Shown piece after piece: positions 18,386 through 25,915 of a stretch of DNA of 64,000 nucleotides. The first letter of the stretch is position 1, and every line of letters starts with the position of its first letter. The position numbers were made by a program, and so were the translations under genes. The notes beneath the pieces are model-generated. The model was not told where the DNA came from. It searched no databases and was given only the letters and a program-made list of their open reading frames with translations. Origin of the DNA: Pseudomonas sp. FP1742 (GTDB lineage: Bacteria; Pseudomonadota; Gammaproteobacteria; Pseudomonadales; Pseudomonadaceae); assembly GCF_030687145.1 (NCBI RefSeq), contig NZ_CP117460.1, forward strand, positions 3,286,001 through 3,350,000. Reading direction: 5' to 3'.

Positions 18386-18573
18386 GTGAAAGCGCCTTCC
18401 TGTAGTGGTGGCAGCCGAGTCCAGGCGGCTGCTTGTGTTGGGCGATTAATTCACCCGATTGACTGGAAAGGCGCATTATTCCAGCACCGGAATCTGCCAG
18501 GAAGTAGAAAGTGGCTTAACGCTTGAAGAGGGGGCTGCTCCTTGCCGGTTGTTGCCCGCGCCCCCGCCTCCGT

Positions 18574-18735
18574 TTACTGCGTGACCACAATCTTCCCGAT
18601 CATCTGCGGGTGCAGCGCACAAAAATACTCGAACTCTCCCGGCGTATTGAACACCCAGGAAAAACGGTCATTCGTATCCAGCGCCCCCGAGCGAGGATGT
18701 GCCCGTTCAATACTGTTACTCGGCCCATCGCCGTA
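18574..18735 (-). pseudogene. 3' fragment of a cupredoxin (blue-copper) gene
   Basis: Read on the minus strand, this short frame ends with SGALDTNDRFSWVFNTPGEF then EYFCALHPQMIGKIVVTQ and a stop at 18574. The Cys, His and Met are spaced as the copper ligands of amicyanin/plastocyanin-like proteins. Upstream the frame hits a stop near 18750 and has no start codon, so only the C-terminal third survives. Recognised by motif; the rest of the gene is missing. Confidence 0.65.
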
Positions 18736-18802
18736 TTATTGTCCAATGCTGTTGTCCGGCTCCGGGACGTTCTGCGTTGCTGATAAGGAAATCGAGGAAT
18801 CC

Positions 18803-19531
18803 ATGATTGACCGCGAGCAACTCCATCGAGATGGTTATGCGCTGCTTCGTCGAGCGATCCCGGCCGAATGGCTGAGCGACCTTCGCGCCGTGTTCGATGC
18901 GGGCGTGAAGCCGCCGGAGCAATGGCCAGTGCCGCGTGGCATGGATTGGCGCCATTCGCTGTTGGACGCGGATTCGAAGGTTCAGGCTGTGTGTCGTTTG
19001 CCGGAGGTGCTGGCGGTGGTGGGTGAGTTGATCGCAGAGCGGTTTTTCCTCTCGCAGGTAGAGGGTCGCGAGCCCCTTGCAGGTGGCGGTCATCAGCAAC
19101 TGCACCGCGACTTGTCGGCCCAACGGCCAGGCGACATAGTGAACGCCATTGCCTATTTTGACGATTATGGCCCCGAGAACGGCGCGACACGCATCGTCCC
19201 CGGCAGCCATCGCCCAGAACAGGGAGAGCAGCCCTTCGACTTCAATGACGAGTCCCGGTCTGTGCAGCTTTCAGGCTCCGCGGGTGACATCCTGGTGTTT
19301 GATGTGGATTTAGTGCATGCGGGTAGCCTGAACTCGATCGGCGCACGCCGGCGCTCCATCCTGATCAGTTATTTTGCAGAGACGTTATACGCGTCACACC
19401 TGGAAACGGTGAGCCTGCGCAGTATCCGGATGGACACGACCGATCGGTTCGATCCTTTGGATTTTGCCTGCTCAAGCGGCTCACAAATTTTCCCACCGTT
19501 TAAAGCCAGTAAAATCAGCACCTCAAAATAA
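18803..19531 (+). CDS. Phytanoyl-CoA dioxygenase (PhyH) family protein
   Basis: 242 aa Fe(II)/2-oxoglutarate-dependent oxygenase. The iron site is HRD in QQLHRDLSAQRPG and the distal His in DVDLVHAGSLN; RRSILISYF supplies the 2-oxoglutarate-binding Arg. GATRIVPGSHRPE is the family's most conserved block. The ATG at 18803 is preceded by GAGGAAT; upstream in-frame sequence lies over the cupredoxin fragment and is not part of the gene. The substrate is unknown. Confidence 0.88.
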   Translation: MIDREQLHRDGYALLRRAIPAEWLSDLRAVFDAGVKPPEQWPVPRGMDWRHSLLDADSKVQAVCRLPEVLAVVGELIAERFFLSQVEGREPLAGGGHQQLHRDLSAQRPGDIVNAIAYFDDYGPENGATRIVPGSHRPEQGEQPFDFNDESRSVQLSGSAGDILVFDVDLVHAGSLNSIGARRRSILISYFAETLYASHLETVSLRSIRMDTTDRFDPLDFACSSGSQIFPPFKASKISTSK

Positions 19532-19698
19532 ATTGCGGAAGAACTCATAGCTGCCGCGATGCCTCCAGTTGGCCAAGGCAAAGCAGGTGGACGTCGGTCT
19601 AGAGAGATGACTTCTGCTGGCGCAAGTTCAGCTAGTCTAATCACATCACGTACCCAGGAACCGTACCAATGCCGGATCGCTCTGAAGTGAACATAGCC

Positions 19699-19888
19699 AT
19701 GACAGACGCTCTCACACTGCTGCTGCACAATCAGCACGCTATATGTGCGGCCATTGGTGACAAATTGGTTCTCTGAAAATGGAACCGAGAATGTCGCCGC
19801 TAACGCAATGGCGGCCATGGAAACGCTGGATATCAATGCTCAAAGCCTGACAGACGCCAGTCTGCCTATGCGTTGGGCACCTGACTAA
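19699..19888 (+). pseudogene. Frameshifted small helical gene, paralog-like to the gene at 3346
   Basis: ATG 19699 reads MTDALTLLLHNQHAICAAIG and stops soon after. Dropping one A from the triplet at about 19772-19774 restores a frame reading NWFSENGTENVAANAMAAM, ETLDINAQSLTDASL and ending at TAA 19886-19888. The restored 62-residue protein has the helix-turn-helix layout of the small gene at 3346. Either a true frameshift mutation or a sequencing error. Confidence 0.6.
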
Positions 19889-19912
19889 ACATTCCGTTGC
19901 GGGGTCATCCCC

Positions 19913-20602
19913 ATGAGACACAGCGAAAGACACAAAACCCACCGGACAGGATGGCTCCGCGCTGCTGTTCTTGGCGCGAATGACGGCATCGTTTCAACGG
20001 CTAGCCTCGTCCTGGGAGTTGCGGCGGCCGGTGCGAGTTCAAAGAGCATTCTGGTCGCAGGTGTTGCCGGCCTTGTCGCCGGAGCAATGTCGATGGCGGC
20101 TGGTGAATATGTATCGGTCAGTTCCCAAGCCGATACCGAACGCGCAGACTTGCTTCGGGAAAGTAAAGAGTTGGCCGCCAACCCCAAGCAGGAGTACGAA
20201 GAGCTGGTTGCCATTTACGTCGAGCGGGGATTGGATACAGCGCTGGCTTCAAACGTTGCCACACAGTTGATGCAACACGATGCTCTGGGCGCTCATGGAC
20301 GCGACGAATTGGGGATATCCGATACGTTGGCCGCGCGTCCTGTGCAAGCTGCCTTTGCCTCCGCGGCGACTTTTTCTGTGGGCGCTGCATTACCATTACT
20401 GGTGGTTCTGATAGTTCCGACTGCTGCACTTATGTGGGGGGTTGCTGGCAGCTCGCTTCTGTTTCTCGGGCTCTTAGGAATTCTGGCTGCCCATACCGGC
20501 GGCGCCCCCATGATTGCTTCAACTGCTCGTGTCACCTTTTGGGGGGCCCTGGCAATGGCGTTGACTGCTGCGGTGGGTACCCTGTTTGGGGTAGCAGCAT
20601 AA
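19913..20602 (+). CDS. VIT1/CCC1-family iron/manganese transporter
   Basis: 229 aa. The N-terminal membrane part has GANDGIVSTASLVLGVAAA and AGAMSMAAGEYVSVSSQ, the diagnostic VIT family blocks; the central loop (LRESKELAANPKQEYEELVAIYV) is the metal-binding helical region rich in Glu; three more membrane segments follow (FSVGAALPLLVVLIVP, SSLLFLGLLGIL, ALAMALTAAVGTLF). It is expected to move Fe(II) or Mn(II) out of the cytoplasm in bacteria, by family. Monocistronic, convergent with a LysR gene. Confidence 0.92.
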   Translation: MRHSERHKTHRTGWLRAAVLGANDGIVSTASLVLGVAAAGASSKSILVAGVAGLVAGAMSMAAGEYVSVSSQADTERADLLRESKELAANPKQEYEELVAIYVERGLDTALASNVATQLMQHDALGAHGRDELGISDTLAARPVQAAFASAATFSVGAALPLLVVLIVPTAALMWGVAGSSLLFLGLLGILAAHTGGAPMIASTARVTFWGALAMALTAAVGTLFGVAA

Positions 20603-20700
20603 ATGTTTGATAATGAGCAGAACAACATAATGGCCGTCTCGTGGACCATGATGATGGATTGTCTCATTGAGGCGCAAATACCTTTACCCCTCACGGCGTT

Positions 20701-21627
20701 TCAATCGATGAGTTCCTGAGCAGTGGCTGCCAGCTGACTGCCAACCCGGTCTTTTAACGTGTCAATAAAGCGAGTGATTTTTGCGTCGACAAACTGTCGT
20801 GAGGTGTAGACGGCATAAACGTTGCGCTCATACGTATGATAGTCAGGCAAAACTCGCACTAGCTTCCCGGAGCGCAAGTCGTCGATGGCCGTAAACCCAG
20901 CCAGCAAACCAATTCCAGCCCCCTCCCGAATAGCCACCGCCATCGCATCCATATCGTTCACGCTGAAACTTGGCCCCGCGGGGACAAATGTCGCGTCGCC
21001 CGCCTTGCTCTTCAGCTGCCACTCATCCCTTACATAGTCCACAGTGCCCAGCAGCAGACACTGGTGATCGCGGAGGTCTTCTGGCGTCAGTGGGGCCGCA
21101 TGCTGGGCCAGGTAGTCTGGAGACGCCACCAGGACACAATGGCTGACACCGATTTTTTGGCTGACATACGCCGAATCCGGCAGCGTCCGGGCAATCAGAA
21201 TCGAGACATCCAGTTGGTCTTCCAGCAGGTTAGGCATGCGTTGGGAAAGCAATAAATCCACAGTGACATCCGGAAATTGCTTGCGGTATTCCAGCACGGC
21301 ACCCGTGACGAGCTGCCGAGCCAGTCCGGGTACGCAATGCACACGTAGCGTTCCCTTGGGCTGCAAGGCCGCATTGCTCGCTTCGGCTTCCGCACTCTCA
21401 AGATCAGCCAGTATTTTCGTGCACCGCTCATAGAACCGCCGCCCCACATCGGTGACCGACAGGCGCCGGGTCGAGCGTTGCAACAGACGCGCATCCAGCA
21501 CGTGTTCAAGTGCAGAAACAGCACGCGATACGTTACCTACTGTGGAGTCCAGATGATTTGCCACAGCGGTGAAACTGCCCATCTCGACAACCTTTATGTA
21601 GACCGACATGTTCGAAAGCTTATCCAT
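20701..21627 (-). CDS. LysR-family transcriptional regulator
   Basis: 308 aa. HTH at residues 1-62 (MDKLSNMSVYIKVVEMGSF, then TVGNVSRAVSALEH). The ATG at 21627 gives the family N-terminus; a longer in-frame start adds 15 unlike residues. It is divergent from the aldehyde dehydrogenase operon at 21871 with a 243-base intergenic region and is the likely regulator of it. Confidence 0.92.
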   Translation of the reverse strand: MDKLSNMSVYIKVVEMGSFTAVANHLDSTVGNVSRAVSALEHVLDARLLQRSTRRLSVTDVGRRFYERCTKILADLESAEAEASNAALQPKGTLRVHCVPGLARQLVTGAVLEYRKQFPDVTVDLLLSQRMPNLLEDQLDVSILIARTLPDSAYVSQKIGVSHCVLVASPDYLAQHAAPLTPEDLRDHQCLLLGTVDYVRDEWQLKSKAGDATFVPAGPSFSVNDMDAMAVAIREGAGIGLLAGFTAIDDLRSGKLVRVLPDYHTYERNVYAVYTSRQFVDAKITRFIDTLKDRVGSQLAATAQELID

Positions 21628-21870
21628 TGCGACCTTCCTATAGATCTGACGCCCACCCGTGATAACCCGCATTTTTCCATGATGCTACACGCTCGGCCCG
21701 GTGCTCGATATTACCTCTGCTGACAACAATGATTCCCTTTGGGCCGACTAAATCAAAGGTCTCTCCTTCCATAGACTTGGTTGCACAGGCTGCCTGAACA
21801 GGCCCTGCGGCACAGCCACTCTGGCGCCGAACTTCATAAGAAGCTCTGACAACCAACTGAAGGCCAAATC

Positions 21871-23307
21871 ATGAACACTTCCTACGACCCGCTTTATCTT
21901 TTTATCGGTGGTGAATGGATCAGTGCCGAAGGGCGCGATACTGCTGCCGTCGTTAACCCGGCAACCGGACGGGATATCGGACGCGTCCCCTTCGCCACCG
22001 CAGGCGACCTTGATCATGCTCTTGAGGTGGCTCGACTGAGCTTCGAACAATGGCGCCAGACCGTACCTGACAAACGCGCAAAAATCCTCAAGCGTGCCGC
22101 CGACTTGATCATTGAACGAGCACCTCACATTGCCGCGCAAATGACACTGGAAGAAGGCAAGCCGCTGGGTGAAAGCATGGATGAAGTAACCCGTGCGGCG
22201 GATTACTTCGAGTGGTTCGCCGAGAGCGCCCGTCGTATCGATGGTCGTGTGGTACCGGCCAACCGTCCTGGAGTACTGCAACTGGTCAAACGCCAGGCCA
22301 TCGGCCCAGTGGCAGCGTTCACCCCCTGGAACTTCCCGGCCATTACCCCTGCTCGCAAGCTCTCGGCGGCCTTGGCCGCCGGTTGCAGCGTCATCCTCAA
22401 GCCAGGTGAAGAAAGCCCCTCCACAGCGCTGGCCCTGGCTCGTGCCCTCGATGACGCAGGATTGCCCAAAGGGGTGCTGCAAGTGGTCTTCGGCGTACCG
22501 GATCAGGTGTCCAGCCATCTGATCGCCTCACCGATCATTCGCAAAGTGACCTTTACCGGTTCAGTGCCCATCGGTCGCCTGCTATCTGCCCGAGCTGGCG
22601 AAGGCGTGAAGCCCATCACCCTTGAGTTGGGTGGGCACGGACCCGTGCTCGTATTCGAGGATGCAGACATTGAAAAGGCTGCAACCGAAGGTGTCGCGAA
22701 CCGGTTTCGCGGGACCGGACAGGTGTGCATTTCATCCACTCGATTTCTGATCCAGCGTGGCGCCTATCAAGCATTTATCGATCACTTTGTCGCCGCTACC
22801 AAAGCCCTGAGAGTCGGCGATGGCCTGCATCCAGACACTCAAGTCGGCCCCCTGGCCAACCCAAGGCAATTGGCAAAGATGCAAGAACTGGTAGCCGATG
22901 CCGTCGAGAAAGGTGCACGGGTATTGATCGGTGGTGAAGCCTTGTCACGTGAAGGCTTCTTCTTCCAACCCACCGTTCTTGCAGATGTGCCGATGAGCGC
23001 CCGAGTCATGCACGAAGAACCCTTTGGCCCCATCGCCGTACTGATGCCGTTCAATGAATTGGCTGATGGCCTGGAAGAAGCGAACCGCCTGCCCTACGGG
23101 CTCTCAGCGTACGCATTCACATCCAGCGCGCGCACCGCAATTGACGTCGCTGACGGGTTGGAGGCCGGGATGATCGGGATCAACCAATACCGCATCGTCG
23201 CTACCGAGCTTCCTTTCGGCGGCATGAAAGAAAGCGGTCACGGCTCGGAAGGTGGCATTGAAGGCATCGAACACTATCTGACCCACAAATTCATCAGCCA
23301 GGTTTAA
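21871..23307 (+). CDS. NAD(P)-dependent aldehyde dehydrogenase (succinate-semialdehyde dehydrogenase-like)
   Basis: 478 aa, ALDH superfamily. PWNFPA holds the oxyanion Asn, TFTGSVPIG is the cofactor loop, ELGGHGP has the general-base Glu and GTGQVCISSTRF the catalytic Cys; EEPFGPIAVL and LPFGGMKESGHG complete the set. The length and pattern fit GabD-type enzymes, but related aldehydes are possible. First gene of a unit with a truncated ORF (23319) and a quinone oxidoreductase (23459), opposite a LysR gene. Confidence 0.92.
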   Translation: MNTSYDPLYLFIGGEWISAEGRDTAAVVNPATGRDIGRVPFATAGDLDHALEVARLSFEQWRQTVPDKRAKILKRAADLIIERAPHIAAQMTLEEGKPLGESMDEVTRAADYFEWFAESARRIDGRVVPANRPGVLQLVKRQAIGPVAAFTPWNFPAITPARKLSAALAAGCSVILKPGEESPSTALALARALDDAGLPKGVLQVVFGVPDQVSSHLIASPIIRKVTFTGSVPIGRLLSARAGEGVKPITLELGGHGPVLVFEDADIEKAATEGVANRFRGTGQVCISSTRFLIQRGAYQAFIDHFVAATKALRVGDGLHPDTQVGPLANPRQLAKMQELVADAVEKGARVLIGGEALSREGFFFQPTVLADVPMSARVMHEEPFGPIAVLMPFNELADGLEEANRLPYGLSAYAFTSSARTAIDVADGLEAGMIGINQYRIVATELPFGGMKESGHGSEGGIEGIEHYLTHKFISQV

Positions 23308-23318
23308 GGGAGCTTCCC

Positions 23319-23462
23319 ATGTCCAATATCAATTTCAGCAGTCCTCGCGAAGCGGCGCGCGCGTTCACTCACCTGGCTTTCTATGTGGGTTTCCCTGGCG
23401 CCATCACCGCGTCTGCTATCGCCGATGCCACGTTTACCGAATCGGAGAACAACCAAGCATGA
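23319..23462 (+). CDS. Truncated carboxymuconolactone decarboxylase-like ORF (47 aa)
   Basis: ATG 23319 lies 11 bases after the dehydrogenase stop and its TGA overlaps the next ATG (23459). The product MSNINFSSPREAARAFTHLA continues FYVGFPGAITASAIADATF. That corresponds to the C-terminal helix of AhpD/carboxymuconolactone decarboxylase proteins (pattern HLAFYxGxPxA), which are normally about 110-130 aa with a catalytic CxxC. The body of the protein, with its cysteines, is absent, so this is probably a deletion relic whose translation still links the two flanking genes. Confidence 0.55.
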   Translation: MSNINFSSPREAARAFTHLAFYVGFPGAITASAIADATFTESENNQA

Positions 23463-24460
23463 AAGCCATCAACATCAGAGAGTTTGGCGCGGCAGACGTC
23501 CTGGAACTCGCAGATGCTCCAGCTCCTGAAGTACGCCCTACCGACCTGCTAGTGCGTGTCTATGCTGCGGGGGTGAACCGTGCGGATTTGACTCATCGAA
23601 CCGGTGGGTACGGCCATCCGAATTTCGGCGACTCGCTGATAATCGGATTGGAAATCGCCGGCGAAGTGATTGAGATAGGTCGTGCTGTAACGGGTTTCGA
23701 AGTAGGAGATCGAGTGATGGGCGTGGTTGGAGGCGGCGCCTATGCCGAACTGGCTCGCATCGACTACCGCATGGCCATGCACATCCCTGCACAGCTGGAC
23801 TATGTGCACGCGGCAGCAATTCCGGAGGTGTTCGTCACCGCCCATGAAGCAATGATGCATCTGGCTCGACTCAAGGCCGGTGACTCGGTGTTGATTCACG
23901 CTGCCGCTGGAGGCGTTGGATCTGCCGCCGTGCAGCTTGCTTACGCCACAGGCGCCACAGTGTATGCCACAACCGAAGGCAGCAAGTTATCGCGTGTCGA
24001 GCATTTGGGGGCTGATGTCGCGATTGACTACAAGACGCAGGACTTTGCCGTAGTCATTGCCGATAAAACCAATGGTCGAGGCGTCGATGTCGTCATCGAC
24101 TTCGTCGGCGAGCCCTACTTCGCACGCAACGTCGCGTCCCTTTCTCAAGGCGGCCGGCTGATTCAGGTCGGCATCCTCGGCGGTGGCGGCAAAGTGACTG
24201 TAGAGCTGGAGCACATCCTCTACCGACACTTGCAGATCATAGGCACGGTCATGAAGTCCCGCACGCAGCCGGAAAAGCACGACATGATCAAGCGCTTCCG
24301 CGAACATTGGCTTGATCGCTTCGATGGCGCTGGAAGCCTCGAGCCTGTCGTTGACAGTACGTTCCCGTTATCACGTGCTGCCGATGCTCATCGCCGGATG
24401 GAGTCTTGCCAGAACGTCGGGAAAGTCATTTTGACGATGCAGCCTGAAGACTTGGTTTGA
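23459..24460 (+). CDS. Zinc-free MDR/quinone oxidoreductase (PIG3-like NADPH:quinone reductase)
   Basis: 333 aa medium-chain reductase. The N-terminal catalytic domain has AAGVNRADLTHRTGGY (family GVNR-x-D), and the Rossmann fold shows LIHAAAGGVGSAAVQLA and DVVIDFVGEPYF. No structural or catalytic zinc cysteines are seen, placing it with quinone oxidoreductases. Its ATG overlaps the stop of the preceding 47-aa ORF. Functionally it pairs with the aldehyde dehydrogenase, but the substrate of the pathway is unknown. Confidence 0.9.
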   Translation: MKAINIREFGAADVLELADAPAPEVRPTDLLVRVYAAGVNRADLTHRTGGYGHPNFGDSLIIGLEIAGEVIEIGRAVTGFEVGDRVMGVVGGGAYAELARIDYRMAMHIPAQLDYVHAAAIPEVFVTAHEAMMHLARLKAGDSVLIHAAAGGVGSAAVQLAYATGATVYATTEGSKLSRVEHLGADVAIDYKTQDFAVVIADKTNGRGVDVVIDFVGEPYFARNVASLSQGGRLIQVGILGGGGKVTVELEHILYRHLQIIGTVMKSRTQPEKHDMIKRFREHWLDRFDGAGSLEPVVDSTFPLSRAADAHRRMESCQNVGKVILTMQPEDLV

Positions 24461-24668
24461 GTCTGGCAGTCTTGCGATAAAACTGAAAACGGTGCCTCTG
24501 GTGGACCTGTTTTGCGGATGGGAAACTGTCTTCGCGGGGCGTTCCAAATCGTCTGCTTTCGGCCTATGCCTGTTGAAAAAGTCGGATTTTCAGCTGGCCT
24601 GAACTCAGGCACGGCTACCACCAGAGAACCTACTCACCACATTGAGTGGCTTTTCGGCCCTTCGTTGA

Positions 24669-24839
24669 CCATTGCTGCTCGCCGAGCATCTGCCCCACTC
24701 CAGCACGGTCAAGGTGTTCAATACAGTCCTCGTCCAGGACCTGGTGCAGGACTTGCGCCCGAAAGCAGCGCCCGACCGACGCGCATTGCTGTGGATGATC
24801 CGGATCATCTCTCCACCAGACAATACGCTCGAATAGTCA
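24669..24839 (+). pseudogene. Fragment resembling an NAD(P)-binding reductase
   Basis: A frame without start reads LLAEHLPHSSTVKVFNTV then LVQDLVQDLRPKAAPDRRA and ends at a TAG. The HS-x-VK-x-FNT block resembles F420-dependent NADP reductase-type proteins. Resemblance is by eye and weak. It lies in a 520-base stretch (24461-24983) with no intact gene. Confidence 0.3.
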
Positions 24840-24874
24840 AAACATGGGTAACAGCCATCGGACTTGATCCGACG
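24803..24874 (+). pseudogene. Tyrosine-recombinase fragment (24 codons)
   Basis: The frame reads DHLSTRQYARIVKTWVTA then IGLDPT, the conserved segment that precedes the HxxR box in a common class of Pseudomonas tyrosine integrases. Nothing before or after continues the gene. First of three recombinase scars in the accessory region. Confidence 0.55.
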
Positions 24875-24983
24875 ATGCAATTTTTTGAGGCATGCATTCC
24901 ATTCAGGAATGCGCCACATAAAATTAATGAATTTATTATTGCTGTGTCTGGCGTAGCTTGATTTCAGGACATGGAGAAGCGCC

Positions 24984-25697
24984 TTGAAATCATCCCCTCT
25001 CAACTCAGAAAAATTTGATACCTCACGAGCCAATGAGTACGGACGACAGAGCCGAATTGCGCTAGCAGGATATGACGCCTGCCAAGACTTGGCTGCGTGC
25101 ATGCTGGCGGCAAGCCTGGGCACTACACGTTCGGCAAAAATACTTGTAGTTGGCGCTGGCGGTACGGCGCAGGAAATTATTGCTATGGCCAAGCTTGAGC
25201 CGGGTTGGCGCTTCACGGCCGTTGATCCGTCCGAGCCGATGTTGGAGGCTGCAAAGCAGCAATTAGAGGCAAACAATTTGCTTGAAAGAACGGCCATGCA
25301 TCTTGGGCATGTTGAAGACCTGGCAGCAGACGAGTCATACGACGCAGCGACCTTGATCGGAGTACTCCATCATCTCGATGGAGATGAAACCAAGCGACAA
25401 ATTTTACGGTCCATTCGGGCTCATCTAAAACCGGGTGCGCCGCTGATTGTCGCGGGGAATCAATACGCTTATGCCAGCCAGCCGCTACTGCTCGCGGCTT
25501 GGGGGCAGCGGTGGCGGCAGCATGGAGCCAGCCCGGATGAAGTGAAGGTCAAGCTTGGGAAAATCCTTCAAGGTGCTGATCCTCCACATTCCGAGGCGGC
25601 GGTTCAAAAACTCTTGCATGACGCCGGATTTGGAGACGCTACCCGTTTCTTCAGCAGCCTTTTCTGGGGGGCGTGGTTGACGTGCAAAATGGTCTGA
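24984..25697 (+). CDS. Class I SAM-dependent methyltransferase
   Basis: 237 aa. Motif I is ILVVGAGGTAQEIIAMAKL, motif II the VDPSEPML acidic loop, and ATLIGVLHHLDGDE is motif IV. The start is a TTG at 24984 with GGAGA upstream; no ATG fits. The substrate is unknown. It lies between a recombinase fragment and a tRNA-like scar, so it may be cargo of the degraded island. Confidence 0.85.
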   Translation: MKSSPLNSEKFDTSRANEYGRQSRIALAGYDACQDLAACMLAASLGTTRSAKILVVGAGGTAQEIIAMAKLEPGWRFTAVDPSEPMLEAAKQQLEANNLLERTAMHLGHVEDLAADESYDAATLIGVLHHLDGDETKRQILRSIRAHLKPGAPLIVAGNQYAYASQPLLLAAWGQRWRQHGASPDEVKVKLGKILQGADPPHSEAAVQKLLHDAGFGDATRFFSSLFWGAWLTCKMV

Positions 25698-25734
25698 ACA
25701 TGATTGAAAGTATTAGGTATGCGTCGACCGCAAC

Positions 25735-25769
25735 AGGACCATGAGTTCGAATCCCGTCGCCTTTCGCCA
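25735..25769 (+). other. tRNA 3'-end-like scar (possible attachment site)
   Basis: GAGTTCGAATCCCGTC followed by GCCTTTCG-CCA has the T-loop and CCA end of a tRNA gene, and a strong terminator follows as behind real tRNA genes. The anticodon and D arms are absent and the T-stem has a mismatch, so it is not a functional tRNA. It may be the att site of an integrated element. Confidence 0.4.
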
Positions 25770-25777
25770 TCTTATGT

Positions 25778-25814
25778 ACGACAAAGCCCCGATTATTCAG
25801 GGCTTTGTCGTTTA
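25778..25814 (+). terminator. Rho-independent terminator
   Basis: Perfect stem GACAAAGCCC/GGGCTTTGTC (25780-25789 and 25800-25809) with a further C-G pair and a short T run. It serves the methyltransferase transcript or is left from a tRNA gene. Confidence 0.75.
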
Positions 25815-25915
25815 TAGCGCTTTAGATTTCTGTTCCATCATTTCTGGATCGTTTCCGCCTATTTTCTGCGGTTTCCGCGTTATCGAGCAAACGCAGCGTG
25901 CGCCAGCAGAACGCA

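Noticed and set aside
19369..19836. 155-codon minus-strand frame overlapping the PhyH gene end
   Set aside because: Runs antisense over a supported gene and the frameshifted small gene; its start region is not preceded by a ribosome site.
25704..25769. Possible intact tRNA gene with GAAAG start
   Set aside because: Only about 64-66 bases, with no D arm and no recognisable anticodon arm.
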